Source: an uncultured Woeseiaceae bacterium (GTDB lineage: Bacteria > Pseudomonadota > Gammaproteobacteria > Steroidobacterales > Woeseiaceae). Taken from it: a stretch of DNA of 44,922 nucleotides. The position numbers and the translations under genes were made by a program. Location of the stretch: assembly GCA_937944275.1 (NCBI GenBank), contig CALDZH010000080.1, forward strand, positions 1 through 44,922, in the 5' to 3' direction. Under the pieces are notes generated by a model. The model had not been told where the DNA came from, ran no database searches, and saw only the letters and a program-made list of their open reading frames with translations. Below, one piece after another: positions 1-7,634 of the stretch. The first letter of the stretch is position 1, and each line of letters starts with the position of its first letter.

Positions 1-2
1 CG

Positions 3-136
3 GCGGTGGATGAGAAGCACCACATGATCGTGTCGCACGAAGTGACCAACGACACGACGGATCGGAAACAGCTCGACAAGGTGGCGAAGCGGGCGAAGAA
101 GTGTCCGTCGTCAAACAAATGGAACAGACGTAGAGT
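3..136 (+). pseudogene. IS1182-like transposase fragment (cut by window edge and by IS3 element)
   Basis: Reading from base 3, the translation begins AVDEKHHMIVSHEVTNDTTD and continues with RKQLDKVAKRAKK. This closely resembles the central part of IS1182/IS5-group DDE transposases, whose typical form is AVDxKHxLIVAHEVTN followed by D..QL..MA..AK. The similarity fades after about base 101, where the frame runs into unrelated residues. The fragment stops where the left end of the IS3-family element begins at 137. The upstream part lies outside the window. No continuation is visible on the right side of the IS3 element, so this is a dead remnant rather than a simple interrupted gene. The ORF track shows it as a 69-residue ORF running into the IS, which is not a real gene. 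Confidence 0.7.
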
Positions 137-159
137 TGTTCTAAAGGAGAGTTTCGTTC
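137..159. repeat. IS3 element terminal inverted repeat (orfB side)
   Basis: This 23-bp end pairs imperfectly with the repeat at 1545-1568. The shared core is TAA-R-GGAGAGTTT followed by GTTC after a one-base gap. It marks the element boundary downstream of orfB. Confidence 0.7.
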
Positions 160-171
160 CTCATTGTCATG

Positions 172-1152
172 TTACGCAGCGCATCGTTGATAGTGCAAAC
201 GACGCTTCGCGATAGTTCTTTTCTTGATCCTCTCTCGTTTTGCCAATATTGATTGCCCGCGCCCGAAGTAGACGTCCGCTGGCGTCAGGTTGTTCAAACT
301 CTCATGGTATCGCTGGTGATTGTAGTGATCGACAAACGCCTCGATCTGCCTCTCAAGATCGCCGGGTAGAAAGTAGTTTTCCAGCAATATCCGGTTCTTC
401 AACGTCTGGTGCAAGCGTTCGATCTTGCCCTGTGTTTGCGGATGATACGGCGCACCACGAACGTGACTCATACCATTGTCCTCGAGCCAGTCAGCGAGGT
501 CCCTTGAGATATAACTGGACCCATTGTCGGAGAGTAATCTTGGTTTTTGAACGACGTTGGCCTGATCGCAACCTGACGCCTGCAAAGCAAGCTCCAGCGT
601 CTCGGTGACATCACGGCTGGTCATGCCAGTGCACAGCTTCCAGGCAATGACGTAACGCGAGAAGTCGTCCAGGATCGTCGACAGATACATCCAGCCCCAA
701 CCGATGATCTTCAGGTACGTGAAGTCGGTCTGCCACTGTTGGTTGATGGCCGTGGTTTTGTCCTGGAACTCATCGGCGGCCTTCATAACAATGAAGGCCG
801 GGCTGGTGATCAGGTCGTGAGCCTTGAGAAGCCGATAGACCGAGCTCTCTGAGACAAAGTAACCCTCAGTATCCGTGAACGTGATCGCCAGCTCGCGCGG
901 GCTGAGCTCTGGCCGGTCCAACGCCAGAGCGAGCAACCGCTGTCGGATATCGTCAGGGATACGGTTCCAGACCCGTCCCGGCAGCGGTGCATTGTCCTGC
1001 AACGACGCCTCGCCGCCAGTGCGGTATTGCGCGTACCAGCGATAAAACGTGGTGCGTGCAATACCTAGCTTGTCGAGCGTTTGCTTGGCCGGCAGGTGCG
1101 ATCGTTCCACCAGCCGGATGATCTCGAGCTTCTCAGCGGCCGGGTATCTCAT
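172..1152 (-). CDS. IS3-family transposase OrfB (DDE integrase core)
   Basis: This is the catalytic half of the transposase. From the ATG at 1152 it starts MRYPAAEKLEIIRLVE, with a helix-turn-helix-like N-terminus (RTTFYRWYAQYR). An rve-type integrase core follows, with the expected acidic triad: D in QTDFTYLK, D in LLSDNGSSYI and E in GKIERLHQTLK. The C-terminus is basic. The internal ATG overlaps the orfA stop (ATGA). The orfB frame also stays open upstream past the A7G run at 1180-1187, so the working enzyme is most likely an OrfAB fusion made by -1 frameshifting. The ORF-track start at 1377 is only the upstream open frame. The gene looks intact. Confidence 0.9.
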   Translation of the reverse strand: MRYPAAEKLEIIRLVERSHLPAKQTLDKLGIARTTFYRWYAQYRTGGEASLQDNAPLPGRVWNRIPDDIRQRLLALALDRPELSPRELAITFTDTEGYFVSESSVYRLLKAHDLITSPAFIVMKAADEFQDKTTAINQQWQTDFTYLKIIGWGWMYLSTILDDFSRYVIAWKLCTGMTSRDVTETLELALQASGCDQANVVQKPRLLSDNGSSYISRDLADWLEDNGMSHVRGAPYHPQTQGKIERLHQTLKNRILLENYFLPGDLERQIEAFVDHYNHQRYHESLNNLTPADVYFGRGQSILAKRERIKKRTIAKRRLHYQRCAA

Positions 1153-1523
1153 TCGAGCTCGTCCCCATCCCCGAGCATGCTTTTTTTCAGCAACCGAAGC
1201 TCCAGGGTTTGCTCGGCAACCACCTCTTTGAGATCCCGGGCTTCGCGCCGTAGATCCGTGACTTCGCTGCTGTTCGCCTGACGCACAATATCGCCAGCCA
1301 GTCGTTTCTTGCCGGCTTCCATGAAGTCCTTGGACCATTTGTAATACAGACTCTGAGCAATGCCTTCTCGGCGGCACAGCTCGGCAATGCTGTCTTCACC
1401 TCGCAAGCCGTCCAGGACAATGCGTATCTTCTCCTCCGCACTGTATTGCTTACGCGTCTTGCGCTTGATGTCTCGAATCGTTTGTTCTGACGACGATACT
1501 CGTCCTGATGGTTTCTGTTTCAT
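1149..1523 (-). CDS. IS3-family transposase OrfA (helix-turn-helix DNA-binding protein)
   Basis: A 124-residue protein with the usual OrfA layout. The N-terminus is basic. An HTH of the transposase_8/IS3 OrfA type follows (QYSAEEKIRIVLDGL and SIAELCRREGIAQSLYYKW). The C-terminal part is a leucine-rich coiled coil (VVAEQTLELRLLKK) used for dimerisation. It binds the terminal repeats and, through frameshifting near its C-terminus, supplies the N-terminal half of the OrfAB transposase. The stop codon overlaps the orfB ATG. Confidence 0.9.
   Translation of the reverse strand: MKQKPSGRVSSSEQTIRDIKRKTRKQYSAEEKIRIVLDGLRGEDSIAELCRREGIAQSLYYKWSKDFMEAGKKRLAGDIVRQANSSEVTDLRREARDLKEVVAEQTLELRLLKKSMLGDGDELE
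1180..1187 (-). other. A7G slippery sequence for programmed -1 frameshifting
   Basis: On the minus strand, orfA reads CTG AAA AAA AGC at this point, while the orfB frame reads GAA AAA AAG CAT. Slipping back one base on the A7G run joins the two frames. This is the classic arrangement in IS3-family elements. The downstream GC-rich stretch could stimulate the slip, but no clear pseudoknot was identified. Confidence 0.75.
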
Positions 1524-1544
1524 CTCTACTCCTCAGATTAGGAT

Positions 1545-1568
1545 GAACAAAAACTCTCCCTTAAACCA
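1545..1568. repeat. IS3 element terminal inverted repeat (orfA side)
   Basis: The 24-bp right end of the element, complementary to the left repeat with a few mismatches and one gap. It lies about 20 bp upstream of the orfA start, so it probably also carries or neighbours the element's weak promoter. Confidence 0.7.
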
Positions 1569-1742
1569 GTGCTATATCAGTTCCATAGGTGCTGACGGGG
1601 AACACCGCTGGCAAAGTCACTGCAAAAGCTTGTACCAACTACCCGTTGCCGCCTGAGCGCGAATTCACCACAGAGACGGCAGTTGCCCTCAAGTCATTCG
1701 GCGTGGTGCAGGTCACTTCTCTCGGCTACCGCAGGTTCGTGA
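1569..1742. other. Flank between IS3 element and toxin-antitoxin operator, no recognised gene
   Basis: The stretch holds only a 52-codon open frame (GTG at 1589, stop at 1745), translated VLTGNTAGKVTAKACTNYPL and onward. An in-frame TAG sits directly before it. The frame could be the C-terminal remnant of a disrupted gene, but it is not recognisable. No continuation of the IS1182-like fragment was found here. Confidence 0.35.
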
Positions 1743-1763
1743 TATGATTACATTGTAATCATA
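1743..1763. promoter_or_regulatory. Perfect 21-bp palindromic operator of the toxin-antitoxin operon
   Basis: Two 10-bp arms (TATGATTACA and its exact complement) flank a single central T. The palindrome lies just upstream of the antitoxin gene and contains TATGAT, a good -10 hexamer. Ribbon-helix-helix antitoxins usually repress their own operon by binding such palindromes, so this is the likely autoregulatory site. That role is inferred from position and symmetry. Confidence 0.7.
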
Positions 1764-1796
1764 ATGAACCGTTACGAACCGAAAAGGCGAATCACG

Positions 1797-2036
1797 ATGG
1801 CGACAGAAGCATTCAGTGTCCGGACAGACGCCAAGACGGTCATAAAGCTCGACAAGTTGGCCGAGCAACAGGACAGGTCGCGCAATTACCTGGTCAACCA
1901 GGCGATCGACCAGTATCTGGAACTGCTCGCGTGGCAGGATGAGCGCATCAAAGAGGGCATTAAAGCCGCTGGTGCCGGGCGATTTGCCTCAGATGCTGAG
2001 ATGGACGCGATATTCGATAAGTACAAAGACGCCTGA
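1797..2036 (+). CDS. Ribbon-helix-helix antitoxin, CopG/ParD type
   Basis: From the ATG at 1797 the protein is 79 residues. It starts MATEAFSVRTDAKTVIKLDK and continues RSRNYLVNQAIDQYLEL, the pattern of a beta strand plus two helices that forms a ribbon-helix-helix DNA-binding dimer. The C-terminal half (WQDERIKEGIKAAGAGRFAS) is the usual toxin-wrapping tail. The internal start is preferred over the 1764 ATG in the ORF track, because family members begin close to the strand and an AAAAGG ribosome site precedes it. The antitoxin would neutralise the ParE-like toxin encoded 2 bp downstream and repress the operon at the palindrome. The pair adjoins an IS element, which is consistent with acquisition as a mobile cassette. 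Confidence 0.85.
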   Translation: MATEAFSVRTDAKTVIKLDKLAEQQDRSRNYLVNQAIDQYLELLAWQDERIKEGIKAAGAGRFASDAEMDAIFDKYKDA

Positions 2037-2038
2037 TC

Positions 2039-2335
2039 GTGCGGATTCGGTGGACGAGACCGGCTGCGAACGCACTGTCGGCAGTTCAGGAGTACATCGC
2101 GAGAGAGAACCCACGCGCGGCGTTTGAGGTCGTGCAGCATATTCGCGTTGCTGTTGAGCAGCTAAGAGATCAGCCGCGAATGGGGCGGAAGGGACGCGTG
2201 CGGGGAACACACGAACTCGTCATTAATAGCAAGCCGTATATCGTGCCGTATCGCATCAAGAAGAGCGAAATCCAGGTTCTGAGCGTGTATCACACGTCCA
2301 GGAAATGGCCGGAGTCGTTTGAGGAGCAGGAGTAA
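2039..2335 (+). CDS. RelE/ParE-superfamily toxin
   Basis: A 98-residue basic protein starting at GTG two bases after the antitoxin stop. The motifs fit ParE-type members of the RelE superfamily: IRWTRPAANALSAVQEYIA at the N-terminus, then RPRMGRKGRV-like loops (here QPRMGRKGRVRGTHEL), INSKPYIVPYRI and the C-terminal strand IQVLSVYHTSRKWPE. ParE toxins poison DNA gyrase, while RelE relatives cleave mRNA. The RHH-type partner and the PYIVPYRI strand favour ParE, but the target cannot be proved from sequence. The translational coupling ensures both proteins are made together. Confidence 0.85.
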   Translation: MRIRWTRPAANALSAVQEYIARENPRAAFEVVQHIRVAVEQLRDQPRMGRKGRVRGTHELVINSKPYIVPYRIKKSEIQVLSVYHTSRKWPESFEEQE

Positions 2336-2395
2336 ATCGATCGAGATCTGTGTGAGTGACGATGGCAACTGGGTACAATTCAGGCTACAAGCATT

Positions 2396-2432
2396 GTCGG
2401 ACACCCCCGGATTGAGGCGGGCGTGCCCGGAC
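2396..2432. terminator. Imperfect GC-rich hairpin after the toxin gene
   Basis: GTCGGACACCCCCGG and GGCGGGCGTGCCCGGAC can fold back on each other with single-base bulges. No run of T follows on either strand. The hairpin could end toxin-antitoxin transcription or be a leftover of a mobile end. The evidence is weak. Confidence 0.3.
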
Positions 2433-2458
2433 AGGAATAATAAGATAAACAAATACTT

Positions 2459-2938
2459 ATGAATACAGAGTCACCCATAAGAGTACTTTTCGTGTGCATG
2501 GGCAACATCTGTCGATCGCCGACAGCCGAAGGTGTGTTTCGATATCACGCTGAGCAGGCCGGTCTTGCAGATCGCCTGGAGATCGACTCGGCCGGCACGC
2601 ATGCTTATCACGTTGGTGAACCCGCGGATCATCGTGCCCGTGCAGCGGCAGAGCGGCGAGGCATGTCGCTCGATGGGATTCGCGCACGACGTGTTTCTGC
2701 ACAGGATTTTCAGCGCTTCGACTACATCATCGCGATGGACCAAGAAAACCTGGCGCGCCTGCGGGACGAAGCTCCCGAGGAACACAGTGCGCGACTGCAC
2801 CTGTTTCTCGAATTTGCAGCTGGCTCAGAAACGGACGTTCCCGATCCCTACTATGGTGGGGCAGCCGGGTTCGAACGTGTGCTTGACCTCGTGGAAGACG
2901 CGTCTCGAGGCCTGCTCGAGACGCTGTCCCGCGATTAA
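2459..2938 (+). CDS. Low-molecular-weight protein-tyrosine phosphatase
   Basis: A 159-residue cytoplasmic phosphatase. The signature P-loop C-X5-R-S lies at residues 13-20 (CMGNICRS), with Cys13 as the nucleophile and Arg19 binding phosphate. The general-acid loop DPYYGG lies near the C-terminus, as expected for the LMW-PTP (arsenate-reductase-like) fold. In bacteria these enzymes often dephosphorylate tyrosine kinases of exopolysaccharide systems, but no kinase or polysaccharide gene is nearby. The substrate is therefore unknown. An AGGAA sits about 20 bases upstream of the ATG, which is too far for a normal ribosome site. The gene ends 3 bp from the convergent rne gene, leaving no room for a dedicated terminator. 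Confidence 0.92.
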   Translation: MNTESPIRVLFVCMGNICRSPTAEGVFRYHAEQAGLADRLEIDSAGTHAYHVGEPADHRARAAAERRGMSLDGIRARRVSAQDFQRFDYIIAMDQENLARLRDEAPEEHSARLHLFLEFAAGSETDVPDPYYGGAAGFERVLDLVEDASRGLLETLSRD

Positions 2939-2941
2939 TCC

Positions 2942-5602
2942 CTAGCCCTGACCTGGATCGGCCGGTTTCGGCTCGGGTCCTGGTCCCGGAGCTGCGGCTT
3001 CAGGTTTCGGTTCCGGCTTCGACTCAGTCTTTGGTTCCGGCATCGGGTCCGGCTTAGGAGCGCCCGACTCAGCAGCTTTCGGTTTTGCTTCGGATGGTTT
3101 TTCGACTGGCTTTGGTGCTGCCGGTTTCTCAGCCGGCTTCGCTGCGACGGGCAAGGACTGCGGCTCCCACGGCAAGAGTTTCGGCTTGGGCTTTGATTCG
3201 GATTTCTTCTCAGGAGCCGGCTTACTCTCCGACTTGGTTTTCGGCTCACTGTCCGGCTTACTCTCCGACGTCCTGTCAGTAGCCGGTTTCCGGGTGCGCT
3301 TTCGCTTCGGCTTGTCTTCAGCTTTGGGCTGTTCCGCCTTGTCGGCAACCGGGGTCTCGTGCGAAGCCGTGTCCGCGTTTTTTGAGGAGTCCGCTTCACG
3401 CTCAGCATCGGTGCGCGCACGCGGCGGACCCGATTCGGCGTTGGGGGCGGATTGCTTCTTCGGTCGAGGCTTCCGAGCAGGCTTTGCCTCAGCCTTTGGC
3501 GTTCCTTCTTTCTGCGGCTCAGGCTTCGGTGTGTCCTTCGCAGGTGCATCCGTCGTCTGCTGTTGCGTGTCCGTCGCTTGCTCCGCTGTGTCGGCGGCAC
3601 CACGACGGCGACGGCGTCCACCACGGCTGCGGCGGCTTCGTGACGCGCGTTTCGGCTCGTTTTTTGAACCTTCGTCCTGGTCCTGTTGTGGCTGGCCTTC
3701 CTGCTGCTTCTGAGGCCCGTCCTTCTGCGCGGGTTTCCGGCGCGAACTGGTTTTCTTGCTGGTCTTTTTCGACTGCGCTTTTTTCGATGTCTTCTTCTGT
3801 GTTGTCTTTCTTTGCGATTCACCGCCGCGTTTTGACGGCTGCGAACGGCGGCTGCGCGTCTGTTGACCGCCTTTCGTTCGACGGGGCGATGTTTCTTCTT
3901 CTTCGCCACCGCCCGAAAAGAGGGACATAATCGACGCGATGAGGCCCTTGCTCTTCTTGCTGATTTCGGGTTTGGCTTCTTGGCGCTTCGGCGCCGGTTT
4001 GCTCGGCTTCAATGTGCCTACAACAGGCGTTTCGATTGACTTGCGCTCGAGGATTGCTTGTGGTGCTTCCGGTTCGGCGGAGATGTCTGCCAGCGAATAA
4101 CTTACACCCGTATTCTCGGGCAGCTCTGTCTGATCATCGCGTACGCGACGCACTTCATAGTGCGGCGTTTCGAGCAAGGGATTTGCGACCAGTACGACCT
4201 GCGTGTCGTTGCGGTCCTCGAGGCTCTGTACCCAGTCGCGCTTCTCGTTAAGCAGATAGGTCGATACTTCGACCGGTAGCTGCGCGATGACTTTCGCCGT
4301 ACGCTCTTTGCGTGCCTCTTCGCCAACGATTCGCAGGATTGCGAGTGCGAGTGACTCGACGCTTCGAATAGTGCCGAAGCCCGAACAGCGTGGGCAGGTT
4401 ATATGTGCAGACTCTCCGATTGACGGGCGCAGGCGCTGTCGTGACATCTCGAGCAGCCCGAAGCGACTGATTTTGCCGATCTGCACGCGGGCACGGTCCT
4501 GGCGGACGGCGTCGCGGAGCCGGTTTTCCACATCGCGTTGATGTTTCGATGGGCCCATGTCGATGAAGTCAATGACTATCAGGCCACCAAGGTCGCGAAT
4601 GCGCAGCTGGCGAGCGATCTCGTCGGCGGCTTCGAGGTTGGTGTTCAGAGCAGTGGCTTCGATGTCTCCGCCCTTGGTTGCGCGGGCAGAGTTGATGTCG
4701 ATCGATACGAGCGCTTCGGTGTGATCGATGACAATGCTGCCACCCGACGGCAGGTTTACGTTGTGAGCAAAAGCCGACTCGATCTGCGACTCGATCTGGA
4801 ATCGAGTGAACAGCGGGACGGGATCGACGTAATGTTTCAGCTTCTTGAGATTGTGCGGCATTGTCTGCTCGACATGCTCGTACGCGTCCTTGTAGGTCGC
4901 CTCGTCGTCGATCAGGATTTCGCCGATCTCATTGGTCAGGTAATCGCGCAGCGCACGGACGACCGAATCGCTCTCGCGGTAAATCAGAAACGGTGACGGG
5001 CGTTCGAGAACGACATTGAGAATCGCCGTCCAGACGGTCAACAGGTTCTCGAGGTCCCAGGCCAGTTCTTCTGCGCTTCGATCGATGCCGGCGGTACGCA
5101 GGATGACACTCATGCCATCCGGAACGATGATTTCGTTAAGGGATTTTCTTGCGGCGTCCCGGTCCTGGCCGGTAATTCGTCGCGAAACGCCGCCCGAGCG
5201 GGCCTTGTTGGGCTTGAGAACGATAAAGCGGCCGGCGAGGCTGACAAAGGTCGTCAGGGCCGCGCCCTTGTTGCCACGTTCTTCCTTGTCCACCTGGACA
5301 ACGATGTCCTGGCCTTCGCGGAGCACTTCCTTGATGTTGGGCTTGCCGCCGCCGTTGGCGTCCTTGACGAAGTACTCGCTGGAAATTTCTTTCAGCGGCA
5401 GGAAGCCGTGACGATCAGCACCGTAATCGACAAACGCGGCCTCGAGGCTGGGCTCGATGCGCGTTATTTTTCCTTTGTAGATATTGGCTTTTTTGCGTTC
5501 GCTAGCCGATGCTTCGATATTCAGGTCGTACAAGCGCTGGCCGTCGACCATCGCCATGCGCAACTCTTCTTGCTGAGTCGCGTTGATTAGCATTCTTTTC
5601 AT
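2942..5602 (-). CDS. rne: Ribonuclease E
   Basis: An 886-residue endoribonuclease that processes rRNA and tRNA and starts mRNA decay as the scaffold of the degradosome. The N-terminal catalytic half begins MKRMLINATQQEELRMAMVD and carries an S1 domain, 5'-sensor and RNase H-like regions. A DNase-I-like region follows with the metal-binding aspartates (SIDINSAR and VIDFIDM). The Zn-link CPRC is present. From about residue 510 the protein becomes a disordered, charge-rich tail full of K/E/P blocks: an SRRSRGGRRRRRG arginine-rich RNA-binding segment, then KPEPK and ESKP repeats. The catalytic half is well conserved. The tail is shorter and of different composition from E. coli RNase E (1061 residues), and recognisable enolase or PNPase sites were not identified. 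A long 5' leader suggests autoregulation. Confidence 0.97.
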   Translation of the reverse strand: MKRMLINATQQEELRMAMVDGQRLYDLNIEASASERKKANIYKGKITRIEPSLEAAFVDYGADRHGFLPLKEISSEYFVKDANGGGKPNIKEVLREGQDIVVQVDKEERGNKGAALTTFVSLAGRFIVLKPNKARSGGVSRRITGQDRDAARKSLNEIIVPDGMSVILRTAGIDRSAEELAWDLENLLTVWTAILNVVLERPSPFLIYRESDSVVRALRDYLTNEIGEILIDDEATYKDAYEHVEQTMPHNLKKLKHYVDPVPLFTRFQIESQIESAFAHNVNLPSGGSIVIDHTEALVSIDINSARATKGGDIEATALNTNLEAADEIARQLRIRDLGGLIVIDFIDMGPSKHQRDVENRLRDAVRQDRARVQIGKISRFGLLEMSRQRLRPSIGESAHITCPRCSGFGTIRSVESLALAILRIVGEEARKERTAKVIAQLPVEVSTYLLNEKRDWVQSLEDRNDTQVVLVANPLLETPHYEVRRVRDDQTELPENTGVSYSLADISAEPEAPQAILERKSIETPVVGTLKPSKPAPKRQEAKPEISKKSKGLIASIMSLFSGGGEEEETSPRRTKGGQQTRSRRSQPSKRGGESQRKTTQKKTSKKAQSKKTSKKTSSRRKPAQKDGPQKQQEGQPQQDQDEGSKNEPKRASRSRRSRGGRRRRRGAADTAEQATDTQQQTTDAPAKDTPKPEPQKEGTPKAEAKPARKPRPKKQSAPNAESGPPRARTDAEREADSSKNADTASHETPVADKAEQPKAEDKPKRKRTRKPATDRTSESKPDSEPKTKSESKPAPEKKSESKPKPKLLPWEPQSLPVAAKPAEKPAAPKPVEKPSEAKPKAAESGAPKPDPMPEPKTESKPEPKPEAAAPGPGPEPKPADPGQG

Positions 5603-5948
5603 GTTGTCCTACTTGTCTAGGTGAGGACAGCATTACGGGGCAGGGCGCCGAGCGGGCGCAGGGGACGTCACACACAGGAGTCCAACGCAGGATTGCGCCG
5701 TTTACGAATCTCGTTATCTCTGTGTGGGCCTGACCCAGATTGGTCAGTACCAGTAAAAAAATCAGCATGATTTCCCTGCAGCTTTGCCGCTGTGGCGCAG
5801 GCCGGATTCCGTGCTTGCTGCCATCTGAAACCAGGTCTCGCAGGCTCGCGGGACCATAAATTTAGTCGTAAGGAGTAGCTACGCAGGTATGCGTGAACGA
5901 CTCTGGGCGGTAATATAGCACACCTCCTCGTCGCATAAGCAACTGATC
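5603..5948 (-). promoter_or_regulatory. rne leader and divergent rne/rluC promoter region
   Basis: This 346-bp gap separates the divergent rne and rluC genes and has no gene of its own. Two small perfect inverted repeats lie next to each other: CTGACC-N6-GGTCAG at 5730-5747, and AAATCA-N3-TGATTT at 5759-5773. On the rne strand the second is followed by a T run. In E. coli the roughly 360-nt rne leader folds into hairpins that RNase E itself recognises, giving feedback control. A similar role here is inferred from length and hairpins only. TAATAT at 5911 is a possible -10 element for rluC, without a convincing -35. Confidence 0.45.
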
Positions 5949-6935
5949 ATGCAAGAAAACTCCTCCAAAGACACCAATTCCAGGGTCACCGGAGTCCGCA
6001 AAGTACGCGTCAGTTCGGAAAGGGCCGGGCAAAGGATCGATAACTTCCTGCGCAACGAACTGCCTGGCGTACCAAAGGGGCGTGTCTACCGTCTGCTGAG
6101 GCGCGGCGAGGTTCGGGTCAATGGCGGACGAGTGCGGGCCGAGTACAAGTTGCAGGAAGGTGACGAGGTTCGTGTGCCGCCGGCACGGGTGAGTACAGGC
6201 ACACCGGCACCACCCGAAAGGCTGGCCGCCGAAATGCTCGACCGGGTCATTTACGAGGACAAGAGGCTTCTCGTCATCGACAAGCCGACCGGAGCGGCAG
6301 TGCATGGAGGCAGCGGCATCAGCCATGGGGTCATTGAGTTGCTGCGACATGCGCGGCCCGATCTCAATGACCTGGCGCTCGTGCACAGGATCGATCGCGA
6401 GACATCGGGCTGCCTTGTCATGGCGAAGCGCCGCAGTGCGCTGCGGGAACTTCACGAGCGGTTCCGCGAAGGAAAGGTGGAGAAGAACTACCTCGCGCTC
6501 GTCGTGGGAGACTGGCAGTACGGCGAGCAGCTGATCGATGTGCCGCTGCTCGTGCAAAATCGCAAGGGCGGTGAGCGCCACGTTATCGTCAGTGACAAGG
6601 GCAAAGAGGCGCGGACACGCGTCAGCCTGTCACGGACCTACGGCATCTACAGCCTGCTGCAATGTGCGCCCGCGACAGGGCGAACACACCAGATTCGTGT
6701 GCATCTGCATCATGCGGGCCACCCGATCGCCGGTGATGATCGCTACGGTGACGAGGAAGCAAATAAGGCGGCGAAGCAGTTGGGGCTGAAACGACTGTTC
6801 CTGCATGCACAGTCAATTGCGTTTGCAGATGACAGCGGTAATGAACTGCATTTCACTGCGCCGCTCGCCGACGACCTCGAGCGGTTTCTGACTGTCGGCG
6901 TCATCGAGGCTCAACGGCGCAAGAAATCACTGTAA
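5949..6935 (+). CDS. rluC: 23S rRNA pseudouridine synthase RluC
   Basis: A 328-residue RluA-family pseudouridine synthase. An S4 RNA-binding domain spans about residues 22-80 (RAGQRIDNFLRNEL and GRVYRLLRRGEVRVNGGR). The catalytic domain follows, with the motif HRIDRETSG around the active aspartate at 149 and the later motifs RTHQIRVHL and GHPIAGDDRYG. RluC modifies U955, U2504 and U2580 of 23S rRNA in E. coli. The position next to divergent rne, followed by yceF and yceD-rpmF, is the conserved gammaproteobacterial arrangement and supports RluC over RluD or RluA. The gene is convergent with yceF, with 24 bp between stops. Confidence 0.95.
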   Translation: MQENSSKDTNSRVTGVRKVRVSSERAGQRIDNFLRNELPGVPKGRVYRLLRRGEVRVNGGRVRAEYKLQEGDEVRVPPARVSTGTPAPPERLAAEMLDRVIYEDKRLLVIDKPTGAAVHGGSGISHGVIELLRHARPDLNDLALVHRIDRETSGCLVMAKRRSALRELHERFREGKVEKNYLALVVGDWQYGEQLIDVPLLVQNRKGGERHVIVSDKGKEARTRVSLSRTYGIYSLLQCAPATGRTHQIRVHLHHAGHPIAGDDRYGDEEANKAAKQLGLKRLFLHAQSIAFADDSGNELHFTAPLADDLERFLTVGVIEAQRRKKSL

Positions 6936-6959
6936 ATAAGTTGACTGACACCCCGTTTA

Positions 6960-7559
6960 TTAGGGGAGCAGGTACCCCAGCTGCAGGAGCCGATCCGCGA
7001 CCCAGATCATCGGCAGGCCAATCAGGCCGGTTGGATCGTCGGTCTCTACTGACTCGAACAACACGAATCCGGCACCTTCAAGTTTGAAGCTGCCGGCACA
7101 GTCATAGGGTTCGTCATGCTTCAGGTAGGCTTCGGCCAGGCGCCGATCGAACTCCCTGAAACGCACGATGGTTTTGTCAGTGTGTTCGTAACGGGCCCGC
7201 CCGACAGGGTCGAGGATGCAGACAGCGGTCAGAAACGTCATGGTCTTGCCTGACGACGCGAGTAGCTGTTCGATGGCCCGTGCATGTTCTCCCGGTTTGC
7301 CGAGTACCCGGTCCTCAAGGACTGCCAACTGGTCCGCGCCGATGATCAGTGATTTTCGCGCGTTGGCGGCAATCGCCTCGGCCTTTTTGCGCGCAAGGTG
7401 CTGCGCGAGCTCCGCGGGAGGCAGGCCGAGATCATTGCGCTCATCCACTTCCGGATCGACGACTTCGTAGTTGTCGAGGAAGCGATTCAGAAGTTCGCGG
7501 CGATACCGTGACGATGACGCCAGGAAGATCGTCGGTGCGGATGGATTTTGCATAAACAA
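6960..7559 (-). CDS. yceF: Maf-like nucleotide pyrophosphatase YceF
   Basis: A 199-residue Maf/HAM1-superfamily enzyme. The N-terminal loop IFLASSSRYRRELL is the Maf signature. VDPEVDER, the lysine of ARKKAEAIA and the IIGADQLA aspartate form the active site. YceF-type Maf proteins hydrolyse non-canonical nucleotides such as m7GTP to monophosphates and so clean the nucleotide pool. The subfamily is assigned by SSRYRREL rather than SPRR, and by location beside rluC and yceD-rpmF as in E. coli. Here the gene lies on the opposite strand from its neighbours. A second ATG two codons in (MQNP) is an equally plausible start. Confidence 0.92.
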   Translation of the reverse strand: MFMQNPSAPTIFLASSSRYRRELLNRFLDNYEVVDPEVDERNDLGLPPAELAQHLARKKAEAIAANARKSLIIGADQLAVLEDRVLGKPGEHARAIEQLLASSGKTMTFLTAVCILDPVGRARYEHTDKTIVRFREFDRRLAEAYLKHDEPYDCAGSFKLEGAGFVLFESVETDDPTGLIGLPMIWVADRLLQLGYLLP

Positions 7560-7634
7560 ATCAGAACCTTAAGAAAGTAACCAATAAGTTTAACCGGTTT
7601 CGGGTAAAGCACAGAAATTTATGCCCGGGAAGCT

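Larger units (their letters stand above)
137..1568 (-). mobile_element. IS3-family insertion sequence, complete, about 1.43 kb
   Basis: Two overlapping minus-strand ORFs (orfA, orfB) lie between imperfect terminal inverted repeats. The left end begins TGTTCTAAAGGAGAGTTT and the right end, on the other strand, begins TGGTTTAAGGGAGAGTTT. Both start with TG, as IS3-family ends do. The size, the two-ORF layout, the A7G frameshift signal and the DDE integrase core all fit the IS3 family. No matching 3-5 bp target duplication is visible: AGT precedes the element and GTG follows it. The insertion may therefore be old, or recombination may have replaced one flank. The exact subgroup (IS2, IS150, IS51 and so on) cannot be fixed by eye. 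Confidence 0.85.

Noticed and set aside
134-1571. Target-site duplication around the IS3-family element
   Set aside because: The three bases flanking each side (AGT and GTG) do not match.
3000-3300. Repetitive KPEPK/ESKP-coding DNA as a possible repeat array or CRISPR
   Set aside because: The repeats are irregular and fit in-frame low-complexity protein coding in rne; there are no regular spacers.
2935-3909. 324-residue minus-strand ORF very rich in Arg, Lys and Ser
   Set aside because: It is an out-of-frame reading of the low-complexity C-terminal tail of rne on the same strand. The rne frame carries the conserved domains.
5862-6581. 239-residue ORF antisense to rluC
   Set aside because: Shadow ORF reaching into the rne/rluC gap; no domain and wrong orientation for the region.
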